The translations under genes were made by a program, and so were the position numbers. Under the pieces are notes generated by a model, which ran no database searches, had not been told where the DNA came from, and saw nothing but the letters and a program-made list of their open reading frames with translations. From NCBI RefSeq assembly GCF_000974765.1, contig NZ_BBWU01000021.1:96165-160164 (forward strand): a stretch of DNA of 64,000 nt, in the 5' to 3' direction. Below are positions 27,577-37,295 of the stretch, piece by piece (positions within the stretch are counted from its first letter, which is position 1; each line of letters begins with the position of its first letter). The stretch comes from Sphingomonas changbaiensis NBRC 104936. GTDB taxonomy: Bacteria; Pseudomonadota; Alphaproteobacteria; Sphingomonadales; Sphingomonadaceae.

Positions 27577-29286
27577 ATGGCCACTGCGGCTTTTCCCACC
27601 CGCGACGATTTCGCGGCTCTTCTCAACGAAACGCTCGGCGACAACGAAGGCTTTGAAGGCCGCGTCGTCAAGGGCACCGTCACCGCGATCGAGAACGATC
27701 TGGCCGTCATCGACGTCGGTCTGAAGTCCGAAGGCCGCGTGCCGCTGCGCGAGTTCGCGGCGCCGGGCCAGAAGGCGGACCTGAAGGTCGGCGACGAGGT
27801 CGAGGTGTTCGTCGACCGCGTCGAGAACGTCAACGGCGAAGCGATGCTGTCGCGCGACCGCGCGCGCCGCGAAGCCGCCTGGGACAAGCTGGAAGGCGAG
27901 TTCGCCGCCGGCAACCGCGTCGACGGCGTGATCTTCGGTCGCGTGAAGGGTGGCTTCACCGTCGACCTCGGCGGCGCCGTCGCCTTCCTGCCGGGCAGCC
28001 AGGTCGATATCCGTCCGGTCCGCGACGTGCAGCCGCTGATGGATATCCCGCAGCCGTTCCAGGTGCTGAAGATGGACCGCCGCCGCGGCAACATCGTCGT
28101 GTCGCGCCGCGCCGTTCTCGAAGAGACCCGCGCCGAGCAGCGCACCGGCCTGATCCAGAGCCTGCATGAAGGCCAGGTGATCGATGGCGTCGTCAAGAAC
28201 ATCACCGATTATGGCGCGTTCGTGGATCTGGGCGGCATCGACGGCCTGCTCCACGTCACCGACCTCAGCTACAAGCGGGTCAACCACCCGTCCGAGGTGC
28301 TGAACATCGGCGACACGGTGAAGGTGCAGATCATCCGCATCAACCGCGAGACGCAGCGCATCTCGCTGGGCATGAAGCAGCTCGAGAGCGATCCGTGGGA
28401 AGGCGCCGCCGCCAAATACCCGATCGGCGCCAAGTTCCATGGCCGCGTCACCAACATCACCGAGTACGGCGCGTTCGTCGAGCTCGAAGCGGGCATCGAA
28501 GGCCTGGTCCACGTCTCCGAAATGAGCTGGACCAAGAAGAACGTGCACCCGGGCAAGATCGTCTCGACCAGCCAAGAAGTCGACGTGATCGTGCTTGAGG
28601 TGGACGAAGACAAGCGCCGCATCTCGCTCGGCCTGAAGCAGGCCCAGCAGAATCCGTGGGAAAAGTTCGCCGAGGCGCATCCGGTCGGCAGCCAGGTCGA
28701 GGGCGAAGTCAAGAACGCGACCGAATTCGGCCTGTTCATCGGCCTCGACAACGACGTCGACGGCATGGTCCACATGTCGGATATCGCCTGGGGCATTTCC
28801 GGCGAGGACGCGCTCAATCTCCACCGCAAGGGCGAGATGGTGCAGGCGATCGTGCTCGACGTGGACGTCGAGAAGGAGCGTATCTCGCTCGGCATGAAGC
28901 AGCTGGAGCGCGGTGCGCCTGCAGCCGGCGGCGCGAGCGAAGGCGCCCGCGTCAACAAGAACGAGATCGTCACCGTGACGGTGCTCGAGGTTCGCGACGG
29001 CGGCCTCGAAGTGCAGGCGGGAGACGATGGCGCGACCGGCTTCATCAAGCGTTCGGACCTCGGCCGCGACCGCGACGAGCAGCGTTCGGAGCGCTTCCAG
29101 GTCGGCCAGAAGTTCGACGCGATGGTGACCGGCTTCGATCGCTCGAAGAAGCCGACCTTCTCCGTCAAGGCGATGCAGATCGCCGAAGAGAAGCAGGCCG
29201 TCGCCCAATATGGCAGCTCCGATTCGGGTGCGTCGCTCGGCGACATCCTCGGCGCCGCCCTCAACAAGGCGAAGCAGGGCAAGTAA
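27577..29286 (+). CDS. rpsA: 30S ribosomal protein S1
   Basis: A 569-residue protein with six S1 RNA-binding domains of about 75-85 residues; repeated signatures include DYGAFVDLGGIDGLLHVTDLS, EYGAFVELEAGIEGLVHVSEMSW and EFGLFIGLDNDVDGMVHMSDIAW, each ending in an RISLG strand. It binds mRNA on the small subunit and helps initiation. Length matches the bacterial norm. The gene follows aroA-cmk, as is common. An AGGA lies about 10 bp before the ATG. Confidence 0.97.
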   Translation: MATAAFPTRDDFAALLNETLGDNEGFEGRVVKGTVTAIENDLAVIDVGLKSEGRVPLREFAAPGQKADLKVGDEVEVFVDRVENVNGEAMLSRDRARREAAWDKLEGEFAAGNRVDGVIFGRVKGGFTVDLGGAVAFLPGSQVDIRPVRDVQPLMDIPQPFQVLKMDRRRGNIVVSRRAVLEETRAEQRTGLIQSLHEGQVIDGVVKNITDYGAFVDLGGIDGLLHVTDLSYKRVNHPSEVLNIGDTVKVQIIRINRETQRISLGMKQLESDPWEGAAAKYPIGAKFHGRVTNITEYGAFVELEAGIEGLVHVSEMSWTKKNVHPGKIVSTSQEVDVIVLEVDEDKRRISLGLKQAQQNPWEKFAEAHPVGSQVEGEVKNATEFGLFIGLDNDVDGMVHMSDIAWGISGEDALNLHRKGEMVQAIVLDVDVEKERISLGMKQLERGAPAAGGASEGARVNKNEIVTVTVLEVRDGGLEVQAGDDGATGFIKRSDLGRDRDEQRSERFQVGQKFDAMVTGFDRSKKPTFSVKAMQIAEEKQAVAQYGSSDSGASLGDILGAALNKAKQGK

Positions 29287-29293
29287 CAAAATG

Positions 29294-29330
29294 GGACCGC
29301 CACTCGGATAATTCCGGGTGGCGGTCCTTT
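29294..29330 (+). terminator. Rho-independent terminator of rpsA
   Basis: A 14-bp stem starting GGACCGCCACTCGG with loop ATAATT and matching arm CCGGGTGGCGGTCC (one G-U pair), followed by TTTC, 7 bp after the rpsA stop codon. Confidence 0.85.
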
Positions 29331-29497
29331 CGATCCGACTCGCGCGGGCCTGCGGCCTGCGCTATGTTAGGACGAAGTATCGTAGCTTATCAGTCGAGTG
29401 TCGGTCTGGGGGGACCGTCGTTTTACGTGGGGGGACCAGCGCTGGGGAGGCCCCGGCGGCGGTCCTGCAATGGAACCGCCAGCTTGAAAGGAAGCCT

Positions 29498-29776
29498 ATG
29501 ATCCGGTCCGAATTGGTCCAGATGCTCGCCGAGGACAATCCCGGCCTGTCCGTCAAGGAGATCGACAGGATCGTCGCGATCTTCTTTGACGAGATCAGTC
29601 AGCGCCTGGCCGATGGCGGCCGGGTGGAGCTGCGCGGCTTCGGCGCCTTCTCGACCCGCGCCCGTGACGCCCGCACCGGCCGCAACCCGCGCACCGGCGA
29701 AACCGTCGCGGTCGACGCCAAGCGCGTCCCCTATTTCAAGCCCGGCAAGGAAATGCGCCAGCGCCTGAACGTGTGA
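29498..29776 (+). CDS. ihfB: Integration host factor subunit beta
   Basis: A 92-residue HU/IHF-family DNA-bending protein. It shows [23 protein letters not shown], then [33 protein letters not shown] with the conserved DNA-intercalating arm, and ends in [15 protein letters not shown]. It pairs with IHF-alpha to bend DNA, including at sigma-54 promoters like the one at 54.36 kb. The ATG has AAGGA 7 bp upstream. Position after rpsA is the usual one. Confidence 0.95.
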   Translation: MIRSELVQMLAEDNPGLSVKEIDRIVAIFFDEISQRLADGGRVELRGFGAFSTRARDARTGRNPRTGETVAVDAKRVPYFKPGKEMRQRLNV

Positions 29777-29802
29777 GGGCGCGCGGCCGGTTGCTCACCT
29801 GT

Positions 29803-29824
29803 CATTCCCGCGAACGCGGGAATG
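29803..29824. repeat. Short palindromic intergenic repeat
   Basis: CATTCCCGCG-AA-CGCGGGAATG, a perfect 10-bp inverted repeat 27 bp after ihfB. This sequence type is a very common dispersed intergenic palindrome in proteobacterial genomes and may also serve as the ihfB 3' hairpin. Confidence 0.6.
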
Positions 29825-29902
29825 CGTCTTTCTGCGAATGAATCTGTCCAGCATCGTGAGCCAGCGGACGTTGGCGCGTCCGTGGTAGGTGGTGAGCAGA
29901 CC

Positions 29903-30054
29903 AGCCCCTCTCCCCTCGGGGAGAGGGCGACTCGCGCGCAGCGCGAGCGGGGTGAGGGGGCCAGAGCGAAGCGCAGCGAGCGTGAGAGCCCAGACCCTCA
30001 CTCTCCCACCGCTTCGCGGTGCCCCCTCCCTCGCCCGCAAGCGGGAGAGGGGCT
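29903..30054. repeat. Long composite inverted repeat
   Basis: A 152-bp element bounded by AGCCCCTCTCCC and its inverse GGGAGAGGGGCT, with inner hairpins (CTCCCC/GGGGAG; CTCGCGCG/GCGCGAG). It fills the space between ihfB and the convergent ABC permease. It shares a GGTGAGGGGGCC-AGAGCGAAGCG-like core with the repeat at the right window edge, so it is probably a dispersed family. Confidence 0.65.
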
Positions 30055-30080
30055 CGTCAGCAACGGGTCGAATCCCGACT

Positions 30081-30847
30081 TCAGCTCTTCAAACGATACC
30101 CTGTCCTGAAAATCCAGGCGACCACCGCGAGACAGACGATGAAGATCGCCAGCGTGATCGCAAAGCTGGTGCCCACCGCCACGTCCGACGTGCCGTAGAA
30201 GGACCAGCGGAAGGCGTTGATCAGGTAAACGACCGGGTTGAACAGGGTCACCGTCCGCCAGGGTTCGGCGAGCATGTCGATCGAATAGAAGGCGCCGCCC
30301 AGGAACGTCATCGGCGTTACGATCAGTAACGGGATCACCTGCAGCTGCTCGAAGCCCTTCGCCCAGATGCCGACGATAAAGCCGAACAGGCAGAAGGTGG
30401 CCGCGATCAGCAGCAGGAAGGCGATCATCACCAGCGGATGCTCGATCCTGACGGGCACGAACAGGTTCGCGGTCAACAGGATCACCAGCGCCACCGTCAC
30501 CGCCTTGGTCATCGCCGCGCCGACATAGCCGAGCACCGTCTCGAACGCGGAGAGCGGCGCCGACAGGATCTCGTAGATCGTGCCGGTGAAGCGCGGCATG
30601 TGAATGCCGAACGATGCGTTGAAGATGCTTTCCGTGAACAGCGACAGCATCATCAGCCCGGGCACGATGAACGCGCCATAGGGCACGCCGTCGATCTCGC
30701 TCATCCGCGAGCCGATCGCCGCACCGAAGACGATGAAATAAAGCGAGGTGGTGATCACCGGCACCGCCAGCCCGGTCCAGAGCGTGCGCGCAAACCGGTG
30801 CATCTCGAATTTGTAGATGGCGAGCACGCCGCGCCAGTTGATGCCGG

Positions 30848-30851
<4 letters not shown>
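30081..30851 (-). CDS. ABC-2 type exporter permease, YadH-like
   Basis: A 256-residue inner-membrane permease with six predicted spans, the same length as E. coli YadH. The ABC-2 signature is present: [29 protein letters not shown], then [38 protein letters not shown]. It begins with GTG or ATG near 30851 overlapping the ATPase stop by 4 bp, so the two form one transporter. Substrate unknown. Confidence 0.88.
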
Positions 30852-31780
<929 letters not shown>

Positions 31781-31861
31781 ACCGTTGCGCTAGCGGTTCA
31801 AGGGGTGGCACGGCAAGCGGGCTTGACCCGGCTCGCGCCCGCCCCGATCAAGCGCGCGCGT

Positions 31862-31947
31862 GCGGACGTGGCGGAACCGGTAGACGCTGGAGACTTAAAA
31901 TCTTCTGCCCCATGGGCGTGCGGGTTCGAGTCCCGCCGTCCGCACCA
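31862..31947 (+). tRNA. tRNA-Leu (TAA)
   Basis: An 86-nt class II tRNA: acceptor GCGGACG/CGTCCGC, D-arm with GGTAGACGC, anticodon stem AGA/TCT around CTTAAAA with anticodon TAA, a long variable arm (TGCCCCATGGGCGT), T-loop GGTTCGAGTCC and an encoded CCA end. Confidence 0.96.
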
Positions 31948-31959
31948 GAAGCCCGACTT

Positions 31960-32874
31960 TCAAAGAGTCGAGCGCATTGCCTTCACTTGCGCGATGGCGC
32001 GGTCGCGGGCGGCGGCGCGGTCTGCTGCCGGCGCGGATGACAGGGCCTCCAATGACGACGCGATGCGGTCGATCACGTCGGCAATCAGGGCCGGCGTGGC
32101 GCCCCGGCTCTCGGCCACTCCTGAAAAGATGCTGCCGTATCTCGCCAGATAGTCTCGCACGCCGGCTGGAGCGTTGAGGTCCATTGCGGCCAGCGGGCCG
32201 ATGACCGACCATCGCAGTCCGAAGCCGTCGGTGAAGATCGTGTCGGCATCCAACGGTTCGAGGACCCCTTCGCCCACCAGCGCGAACAGCTCGTTGAGCA
32301 CGGCCCCGAGCAGCCGGTTGGCGGCGAAGCCGGCGATTTCCCGCTTCAGCACGACCGGGCTCTGGCCCGCCCCTTTCAACAGTTCGACCGCAGCGGCGAT
32401 GACGTGAGGCGCCGTCTCGGGCGCGGGGCAAATCTCTGTCACCGGCAGCAGATGCGGCGGCGTCAGCGCGTGCGCCACCAGGAACCGCGCGGGCCGGCGG
32501 AGCCGCCGGCTGATTGCGCTGGGAAGGATACCCGACGTGCTGCTCGCGATCGTCGTGGCCGCATCCACATGGCGCTCGATTGCGGTCAGGATTTCGGCCT
32601 TCTGGTCGAGGTTCTCGACGATCGATTCCTGCACGTAATCGACGCCCTCCAGGGCACGCGCGATCTCGGTCTCTATGCTGATCCGCTGCCAGGCCTCCGC
32701 GCTCAGCTCCGAGCCGGTGCCCGCGACATTGTCCGCGAGCCGGCGGATACGGTCGAGAACCGGCGCCTCGCCGCGCTGCCAGACCTTTACCCGATAACCT
32801 GCGCGGGCAAAGGTCAGCGCCCATGACGCGCCGATGATCCCGCAACCGATAATGCCGACGCGTTCAGTCTTCAC
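31960..32874 (-). CDS. 3-hydroxyacyl-CoA dehydrogenase-family NAD(P)-dependent oxidoreductase
   Basis: A 304-residue enzyme with an N-terminal Rossmann domain (GIIGCGIIGASWALTFARAGY, GxGxxG) and a C-terminal helical domain. ASSTSGILPSAIS and the HALTPPHLLPVTEICPAPET segment resemble the 3-hydroxyacyl-CoA dehydrogenase / L-gulonate dehydrogenase / carnitine dehydrogenase group. The size and the HxxxPP motif favour the lambda-crystallin or carnitine dehydrogenase branch over beta-oxidation enzymes. Start appears to be GTG 32874. The gene ends 13 bp from tRNA-Leu. Substrate not assignable. Confidence 0.8.
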   Translation of the reverse strand: MKTERVGIIGCGIIGASWALTFARAGYRVKVWQRGEAPVLDRIRRLADNVAGTGSELSAEAWQRISIETEIARALEGVDYVQESIVENLDQKAEILTAIERHVDAATTIASSTSGILPSAISRRLRRPARFLVAHALTPPHLLPVTEICPAPETAPHVIAAAVELLKGAGQSPVVLKREIAGFAANRLLGAVLNELFALVGEGVLEPLDADTIFTDGFGLRWSVIGPLAAMDLNAPAGVRDYLARYGSIFSGVAESRGATPALIADVIDRIASSLEALSSAPAADRAAARDRAIAQVKAMRSTL

Positions 32875-32954
32875 CAGCTCAGGGTCCCGCTTGATCGTTG
32901 ATCGCGCCTAGCATCCATCACGCCGCGACCTTTGGCGAGAGGCGGTCCCGAAAG

Positions 32955-35267
32955 CTATGCCGCTTTCGACACAGAGGTCTTCAGTTGCTTCATCAGGGCG
33001 GCCGAAGCCGCGGGCTTTCCGACCAGATAGCCTTGAACCATGTCGCAGCCGATCGAGGTGAGGAAATCCAGGCAGGGCCGGTCCTCCACCCCCTCGGCGA
33101 CGACCTTCAGGCCCAATTGATGCGCCATGTCGATCGTCGACCGGACCAGGACGGCATCGCCGGCCTGCAGATGCGCATGCTGGACGAAGCGCCGGTCGAT
33201 CTTCAACTCATCGAGCGGAAGCTGCTGGAGATACGAGAGGGTCGATTGTCCGGTGCCGTAATCGTCCATCGAAATCGCGATTCCCATCGATCGGAAGGCC
33301 TTCAGCGCCCGCACCGCGCCATCCGGATCGGTGAACGCCGCCGATTCGGTCACCTCGAAAACAAGGCCGCCGCGAACGAAATCCGCATCGCCGACGATCT
33401 CCGTCACCACCGCGAAAAACTCGGCGGACGAGACGAGCAGCGAAGAGATGTTGACGGCCACGGACACGGAATGGCCCTGCGCCCGCCAATCCGCCGAGTC
33501 TCGAAGCGCGCGGCGCAGCACGAAGCTGGTCAGCGGAAGGATGCGGTCGTGACGCTCGGCAAGCGGGATGAACGCGTCGGGCCCGAGCGGCCCAAGCACC
33601 GGATGACGCCAGCGGACCAGTGCCTCCGTGCTGACGATGCGGTTGGTCTTCAGATCGAGCTTGGGCTGATAAACGACCTCGAGGCTGCCGTCGCGCACCG
33701 CTTCGTCGAGCTCGCCCAACAACGAGACTTCACGGTCGATCTGCGCATTGTCCGACCCGTGGTGCACCCGCCAGCCGGAATGGCTTTCGCGGGCCTGCTC
33801 GGACGCCAGGCCGGCGAGCGCGATCAGCTGCGCGGGAGAGCCGTGCCCCCGGTCGGCAACACCGAAATTCAGGATCACGTCTGCGCGACGGCCGCGCACT
33901 TCGATCGGATTCAGCATCGTCGTCCTGAGCGCGCTAAGGCGCTCGTCCAGCACCGCGCGATGCTCTGTGGTCGCCGGCCATGCCAGTAAAGCGTCCTCGA
34001 TCCGGAACACCGGCACGCCGTCGACCGCCAGCGCGACGCGATCGTGCAGGCGGCGGATCGTCTCCCCCATCTGATCGGCGCCGAGTGCTGCGGCCAGGCG
34101 CTCGAACCCCGTCACTCGCGCCACCACGACGGCTTCGAACGGATGTGCCGCCAACCAGCGCAGCATCGCCGCCTTGTTCGGCAGGCCGGACTCGGCATCG
34201 ACAAGCTGCCGGCGCTCGGCATCGGCGGCGAGCCGGGCGACGGCCGATGCGATGGCGGCGAATGCGATCGCAACCAGTGCGGGCGCGAGCGGCACGATCG
34301 CGCGCAGCCATTGCTCGGCCGCGAGCGAGACCGCAAAAAACAGGGCGACGCTGCCGACAGAGGCAAGCGCAAGGCGTTTTCCGGTCCGCAGTCGAAGCAG
34401 ACCGAAGGCGACCAGCAGGGCCGCGGCAAGCGGCACCGGCCAGGAAATATGGCGAAACCTTCCGCCATTCAGCGTCTCTGCCGCCAGTGCCTGGATCACC
34501 ACCCCTGGGATAACGCCGTAGCGCGGAACAGCGTAATGGTCCCCTAGCTCGATCGCCGTTGACCCGACCAGCACGCGCTTGCCCTTCAGCGCGCCGACGT
34601 CGATGCGGCCCTGAAGGATGTCGATGAAGCTGTGGCGCGGGATGCTCTTGGGATCGATCGAATAGTCGACCGTGAAATCGTCGCCGGCTCGGCCGCTTGC
34701 CTGCGCCACCATTGCCGACAGCGATGGCCGCGGAAACCCGCGCGTCACGATGCCGACCGGCATCTGCCGCACATAACCGTCCGGATCGGGTCGGACGCTC
34801 ACCGCCGCCAGCACCGCCTCGCTGCGTGCCTCGGGGAAAGGCAGCGAGTCGATCCAATCCGAGCGCTCACTGGCCGCGCGCTGCCGGAAGGTCGGGAGAA
34901 CCACGCCTCCGCCGGCGCGCCTCAGCGCAGCGACAAGCGCCGCGTCGTCATCGGCGCGCGAGCGGGCGGAGAAATCGACGTCGAAAGCGATCGTTGACGC
35001 GCCTTCCCGACGAAGCCGATCGATCAGCTGCGCATGCGCCCGGCGCGGCCAGGGCCAGTGTGCGATCGCGGCGATGCTGCGCGCGTCGATCTCCACGATG
35101 TGAATGTCGCCGCTCGCGTCATGGTTGCGGAGCGCCCAGCGCTGGCGTTGCAGCAGATCGTCGAGGCCCGCGCCGGTGCCCGACAGACCGCACGCCAGGC
35201 CGATGATCGCCGCGGCCACAACGACCACCACGCGCCAGCGCCTGCGGATCCACATGTGCAAGGTCAA
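32955..35267 (-). CDS. CHASE2 - degenerate GGDEF - EAL membrane protein
   Basis: About 770 residues. One N-terminal membrane helix, a periplasmic CHASE2 sensor (about 30-270; VEIDARSIAAIAHWPWPR, STIAFDVDFSARSRADD), then three closely spaced helices. A GGDEF-like domain follows (ESGLPNKAAMLRWLAAHPF) but its active loop is absent (FRIEDALLAWPA). The EAL domain (about 520-760) keeps TEALVRWRHP, VAVNIS, FEVTES, DDYGTGQSTLSY, ELKIDRRFVQ and VAEGVED, so c-di-GMP phosphodiesterase activity is expected. The start is TTG 35267, 9 bp after GAGGAG; ATG 35255 is possible. Confidence 0.82.
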   Translation of the reverse strand: MTLHMWIRRRWRVVVVVAAAIIGLACGLSGTGAGLDDLLQRQRWALRNHDASGDIHIVEIDARSIAAIAHWPWPRRAHAQLIDRLRREGASTIAFDVDFSARSRADDDAALVAALRRAGGGVVLPTFRQRAASERSDWIDSLPFPEARSEAVLAAVSVRPDPDGYVRQMPVGIVTRGFPRPSLSAMVAQASGRAGDDFTVDYSIDPKSIPRHSFIDILQGRIDVGALKGKRVLVGSTAIELGDHYAVPRYGVIPGVVIQALAAETLNGGRFRHISWPVPLAAALLVAFGLLRLRTGKRLALASVGSVALFFAVSLAAEQWLRAIVPLAPALVAIAFAAIASAVARLAADAERRQLVDAESGLPNKAAMLRWLAAHPFEAVVVARVTGFERLAAALGADQMGETIRRLHDRVALAVDGVPVFRIEDALLAWPATTEHRAVLDERLSALRTTMLNPIEVRGRRADVILNFGVADRGHGSPAQLIALAGLASEQARESHSGWRVHHGSDNAQIDREVSLLGELDEAVRDGSLEVVYQPKLDLKTNRIVSTEALVRWRHPVLGPLGPDAFIPLAERHDRILPLTSFVLRRALRDSADWRAQGHSVSVAVNISSLLVSSAEFFAVVTEIVGDADFVRGGLVFEVTESAAFTDPDGAVRALKAFRSMGIAISMDDYGTGQSTLSYLQQLPLDELKIDRRFVQHAHLQAGDAVLVRSTIDMAHQLGLKVVAEGVEDRPCLDFLTSIGCDMVQGYLVGKPAASAALMKQLKTSVSKAA

Positions 35268-35373
35268 TGCGCCGAGCTCCTCGAAGCCCAGATAGCGTCG
35301 ATCCGCTAATGAATCGTTGGATGCCGTGGCGGGACGCAACGGTCAGGGTTGACCGCAACGGGCGCGATCACCT

Positions 35374-35402
35374 CCGGCGGCGCGGAAGTCCCGCTCCGCC
35401 GG
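35374..35402 (-). terminator. Stem-loop after the FecR-domain gene
   Basis: CCGGCGG-C-GCGG-AAGTC-CCGC-T-CCGCCGG: an 11-bp stem with one mismatch, starting 2 bp from the stop codon of the FecR-domain gene. No strong U-tract. Confidence 0.45.
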
Positions 35403-35403
35403 C

Positions 35404-37143
35404 TCAATTCTTGCCCTTGCCGCCCTTGCCCTGGCTGGACAGAACGTCCTTGAGGTTGTCGAGGGGGCCGGCATCCTTGCCGGACTTGCCCTGGCCGTTG
35501 TTTCCCTTGTCGGGTGGCGAGCCCGGCCCGTTCCCCCGGGGATCTCCGGCCATGTCGACCGGGGTGTCAACCTTCATTGCGTCCTGGGCCGCTTTCTCCG
35601 CGTCCTTGGCTGCTTTCTCGGCTTCCTTGGCGGCGCGGTCAGCCGCGTCGCTGGCCGCCTTTTCGGCTGCCTTGGCGGCGTCGGCAAGCTGCTTCGCCTG
35701 CTCGCGCGCGGCATCGTCGGCAGCCTTGGCCGCATCGCGTGCCGCCTTTTCGGCTGACCGGTCCATCGCTTCCTGCGCAGCCTTGGCGGCATCCTTGGCG
35801 GTCTGCTCAGCCTGCTTCTGCGCGTCCTGACGCGCTGCCTCGCGGGCGACGCGATCGGCTTCGGCCTGCGCGGCCTGGTCGGACGCGCGCTGCGCTTGCT
35901 CCGCAGCCTCTTTCGCGGCCTTGTTGGCGGCATCGATCGCGGCGGCATCGAGCGCATTCTGCTTGGCCGCGTCGGCGGCGCGCTGAGCCTCGGCGGCGGC
36001 CGCCATCGCGGCCGCTTCCTGCGCCTGGCGCGCTGCGGTCTCATCGGCAGCATGGGCCGCCTCGGCGGCAGCGGCGCGCGCGAGTTGGGCGGCTTCATTC
36101 GCCTTGGCGGCTGCAGCGGCAGACGCCGCATCGCTCGCCGCCTTCGCCGCCGCCGCATCGGCCGCCGCCTTGTTCGACTGTTCGGCGACACTCGCTGCCT
36201 GCTCGGCTGCCTTTGCCGCCGCCGACGCGTCGGCCACCGTCGCCGACGCCTCCATGCGCGCGGTCTCGGCGTGGCTGGCGACCTCGGTGGCAGCCACAGA
36301 CGCCGCCGCAGCGTGGATGGTATCGGCCGCGGCATGCGACCCTTCGCCGACCATCGCGAATTGGGCCTGCACGTCGTCGCCGATCGTGCCGTTGACCAGC
36401 CCGCCCGTGGTTTCCGCCAGCGACACCGGCTTCTCGAAAATGGCGGTCGTGATCACGTCCTGCCGGGGAGCCGCATTGGCGGTTACGGTCGGCGCCGGTG
36501 CGACTGTCGCCGGCGCGCTCGGCGCGGGGGGAAGCTGGGGCGTCGTGCCGGCGGCCGGAATCGCCGGGGACGTGATCGTCCGCGCCGCGCCATCGCCTTC
36601 GATCCGAAGGCGGAAGCGATCCATCGCATTCACCATCGCGACCGCGCCCGGCTTCAGCAGGTCGTGCGCGCCGCCGTCGGCGGTCGCCACGTCCACCGCG
36701 CCTTCGATCACCTGGACCGACGTGCCGGTATCGGTGACGGAGACGCTGAATGTCGTCCCCTTCACGACGGCCGCCAGATAAGGCGTCGAGACCGAGAAGT
36801 GCGGCGTCATCTTCTTCTTGATCATGAAGACGACGTTGCCGAAATCCTGGAAGATCTTCGTGACCGCGCCCGATTGTTCGGCGGCGGGCAGCCGGAGCTG
36901 CGACGAAGGCGCAACCATCAGATATTCTTCGCCACGCGTGACGACCGCGCGGGCGCCGCGGCCGGTGACGATCGTGTCGCCGGGCTCCACAAGGCCACCG
37001 CGTGCCGCAACCTTGCTGAGGCCGGCGTGCAACAGCTGCACATTGCCGCTCGCCTCGCTGATGCGCCAGTCCAGGTCGTTTGCCATGAGTGGTGAGGAAG
37101 CCACCGTCGCGAGGGCAAGGGCCGTCAATCGAAAGTGCGTCAT
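35404..37143 (-). CDS. Exported FecR-domain protein with long Ala-rich coiled coil
   Basis: A 579-residue protein with a signal peptide (MTHFRLTALALATVASSPLMAN). The FecR domain spans about 25-175 (GDTIVTGRGARAVVTRGEEYLMVAPSS, TPYLAAVVKGTTFSVSVTDTGTSVQVIEGAVDV). After a Pro/Ala linker comes a coiled coil of some 270 residues made almost only of Ala, Lys, Glu, Asp and Gln, similar in style to TolA. The tail is Gly/Lys/Asn-rich (KGNNGQGKSGKDAG). There is no membrane helix, so this is not a classical anti-sigma FecR. It is divergent from a ShlB-type outer-membrane transporter and upstream of a CHASE2-EAL gene. A structural or secreted envelope role is inferred. Confidence 0.78.
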   Translation of the reverse strand: MTHFRLTALALATVASSPLMANDLDWRISEASGNVQLLHAGLSKVAARGGLVEPGDTIVTGRGARAVVTRGEEYLMVAPSSQLRLPAAEQSGAVTKIFQDFGNVVFMIKKKMTPHFSVSTPYLAAVVKGTTFSVSVTDTGTSVQVIEGAVDVATADGGAHDLLKPGAVAMVNAMDRFRLRIEGDGAARTITSPAIPAAGTTPQLPPAPSAPATVAPAPTVTANAAPRQDVITTAIFEKPVSLAETTGGLVNGTIGDDVQAQFAMVGEGSHAAADTIHAAAASVAATEVASHAETARMEASATVADASAAAKAAEQAASVAEQSNKAAADAAAAKAASDAASAAAAAKANEAAQLARAAAAEAAHAADETAARQAQEAAAMAAAAEAQRAADAAKQNALDAAAIDAANKAAKEAAEQAQRASDQAAQAEADRVAREAARQDAQKQAEQTAKDAAKAAQEAMDRSAEKAARDAAKAADDAAREQAKQLADAAKAAEKAASDAADRAAKEAEKAAKDAEKAAQDAMKVDTPVDMAGDPRGNGPGSPPDKGNNGQGKSGKDAGPLDNLKDVLSSQGKGGKGKN

Positions 37144-37295
37144 CGGAGAAACTCCGTGATTAAGCGGCCCAGCCCTACATCTCGTTCGTTACCGGGGCGT
37201 CAGCGGGCGCGGTTAAGCTGCCGGCAACCATGACCTAGGCAACCAAATATCAAGAACAGCCGATTACTTGCCGCCCCGGAAAGGAATTCGCCCGG

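Noticed and set aside
29903..30054. Possible CRISPR-like array
   Set aside because: The short repeated elements are inverted, not direct, and there are no regularly spaced unique spacers or cas genes.
35404..37143. FecR-domain protein as a classical anti-sigma factor for iron uptake
   Set aside because: It has a cleavable signal peptide, no cytoplasmic N-terminal domain or membrane helix, and no ECF sigma gene lies nearby.
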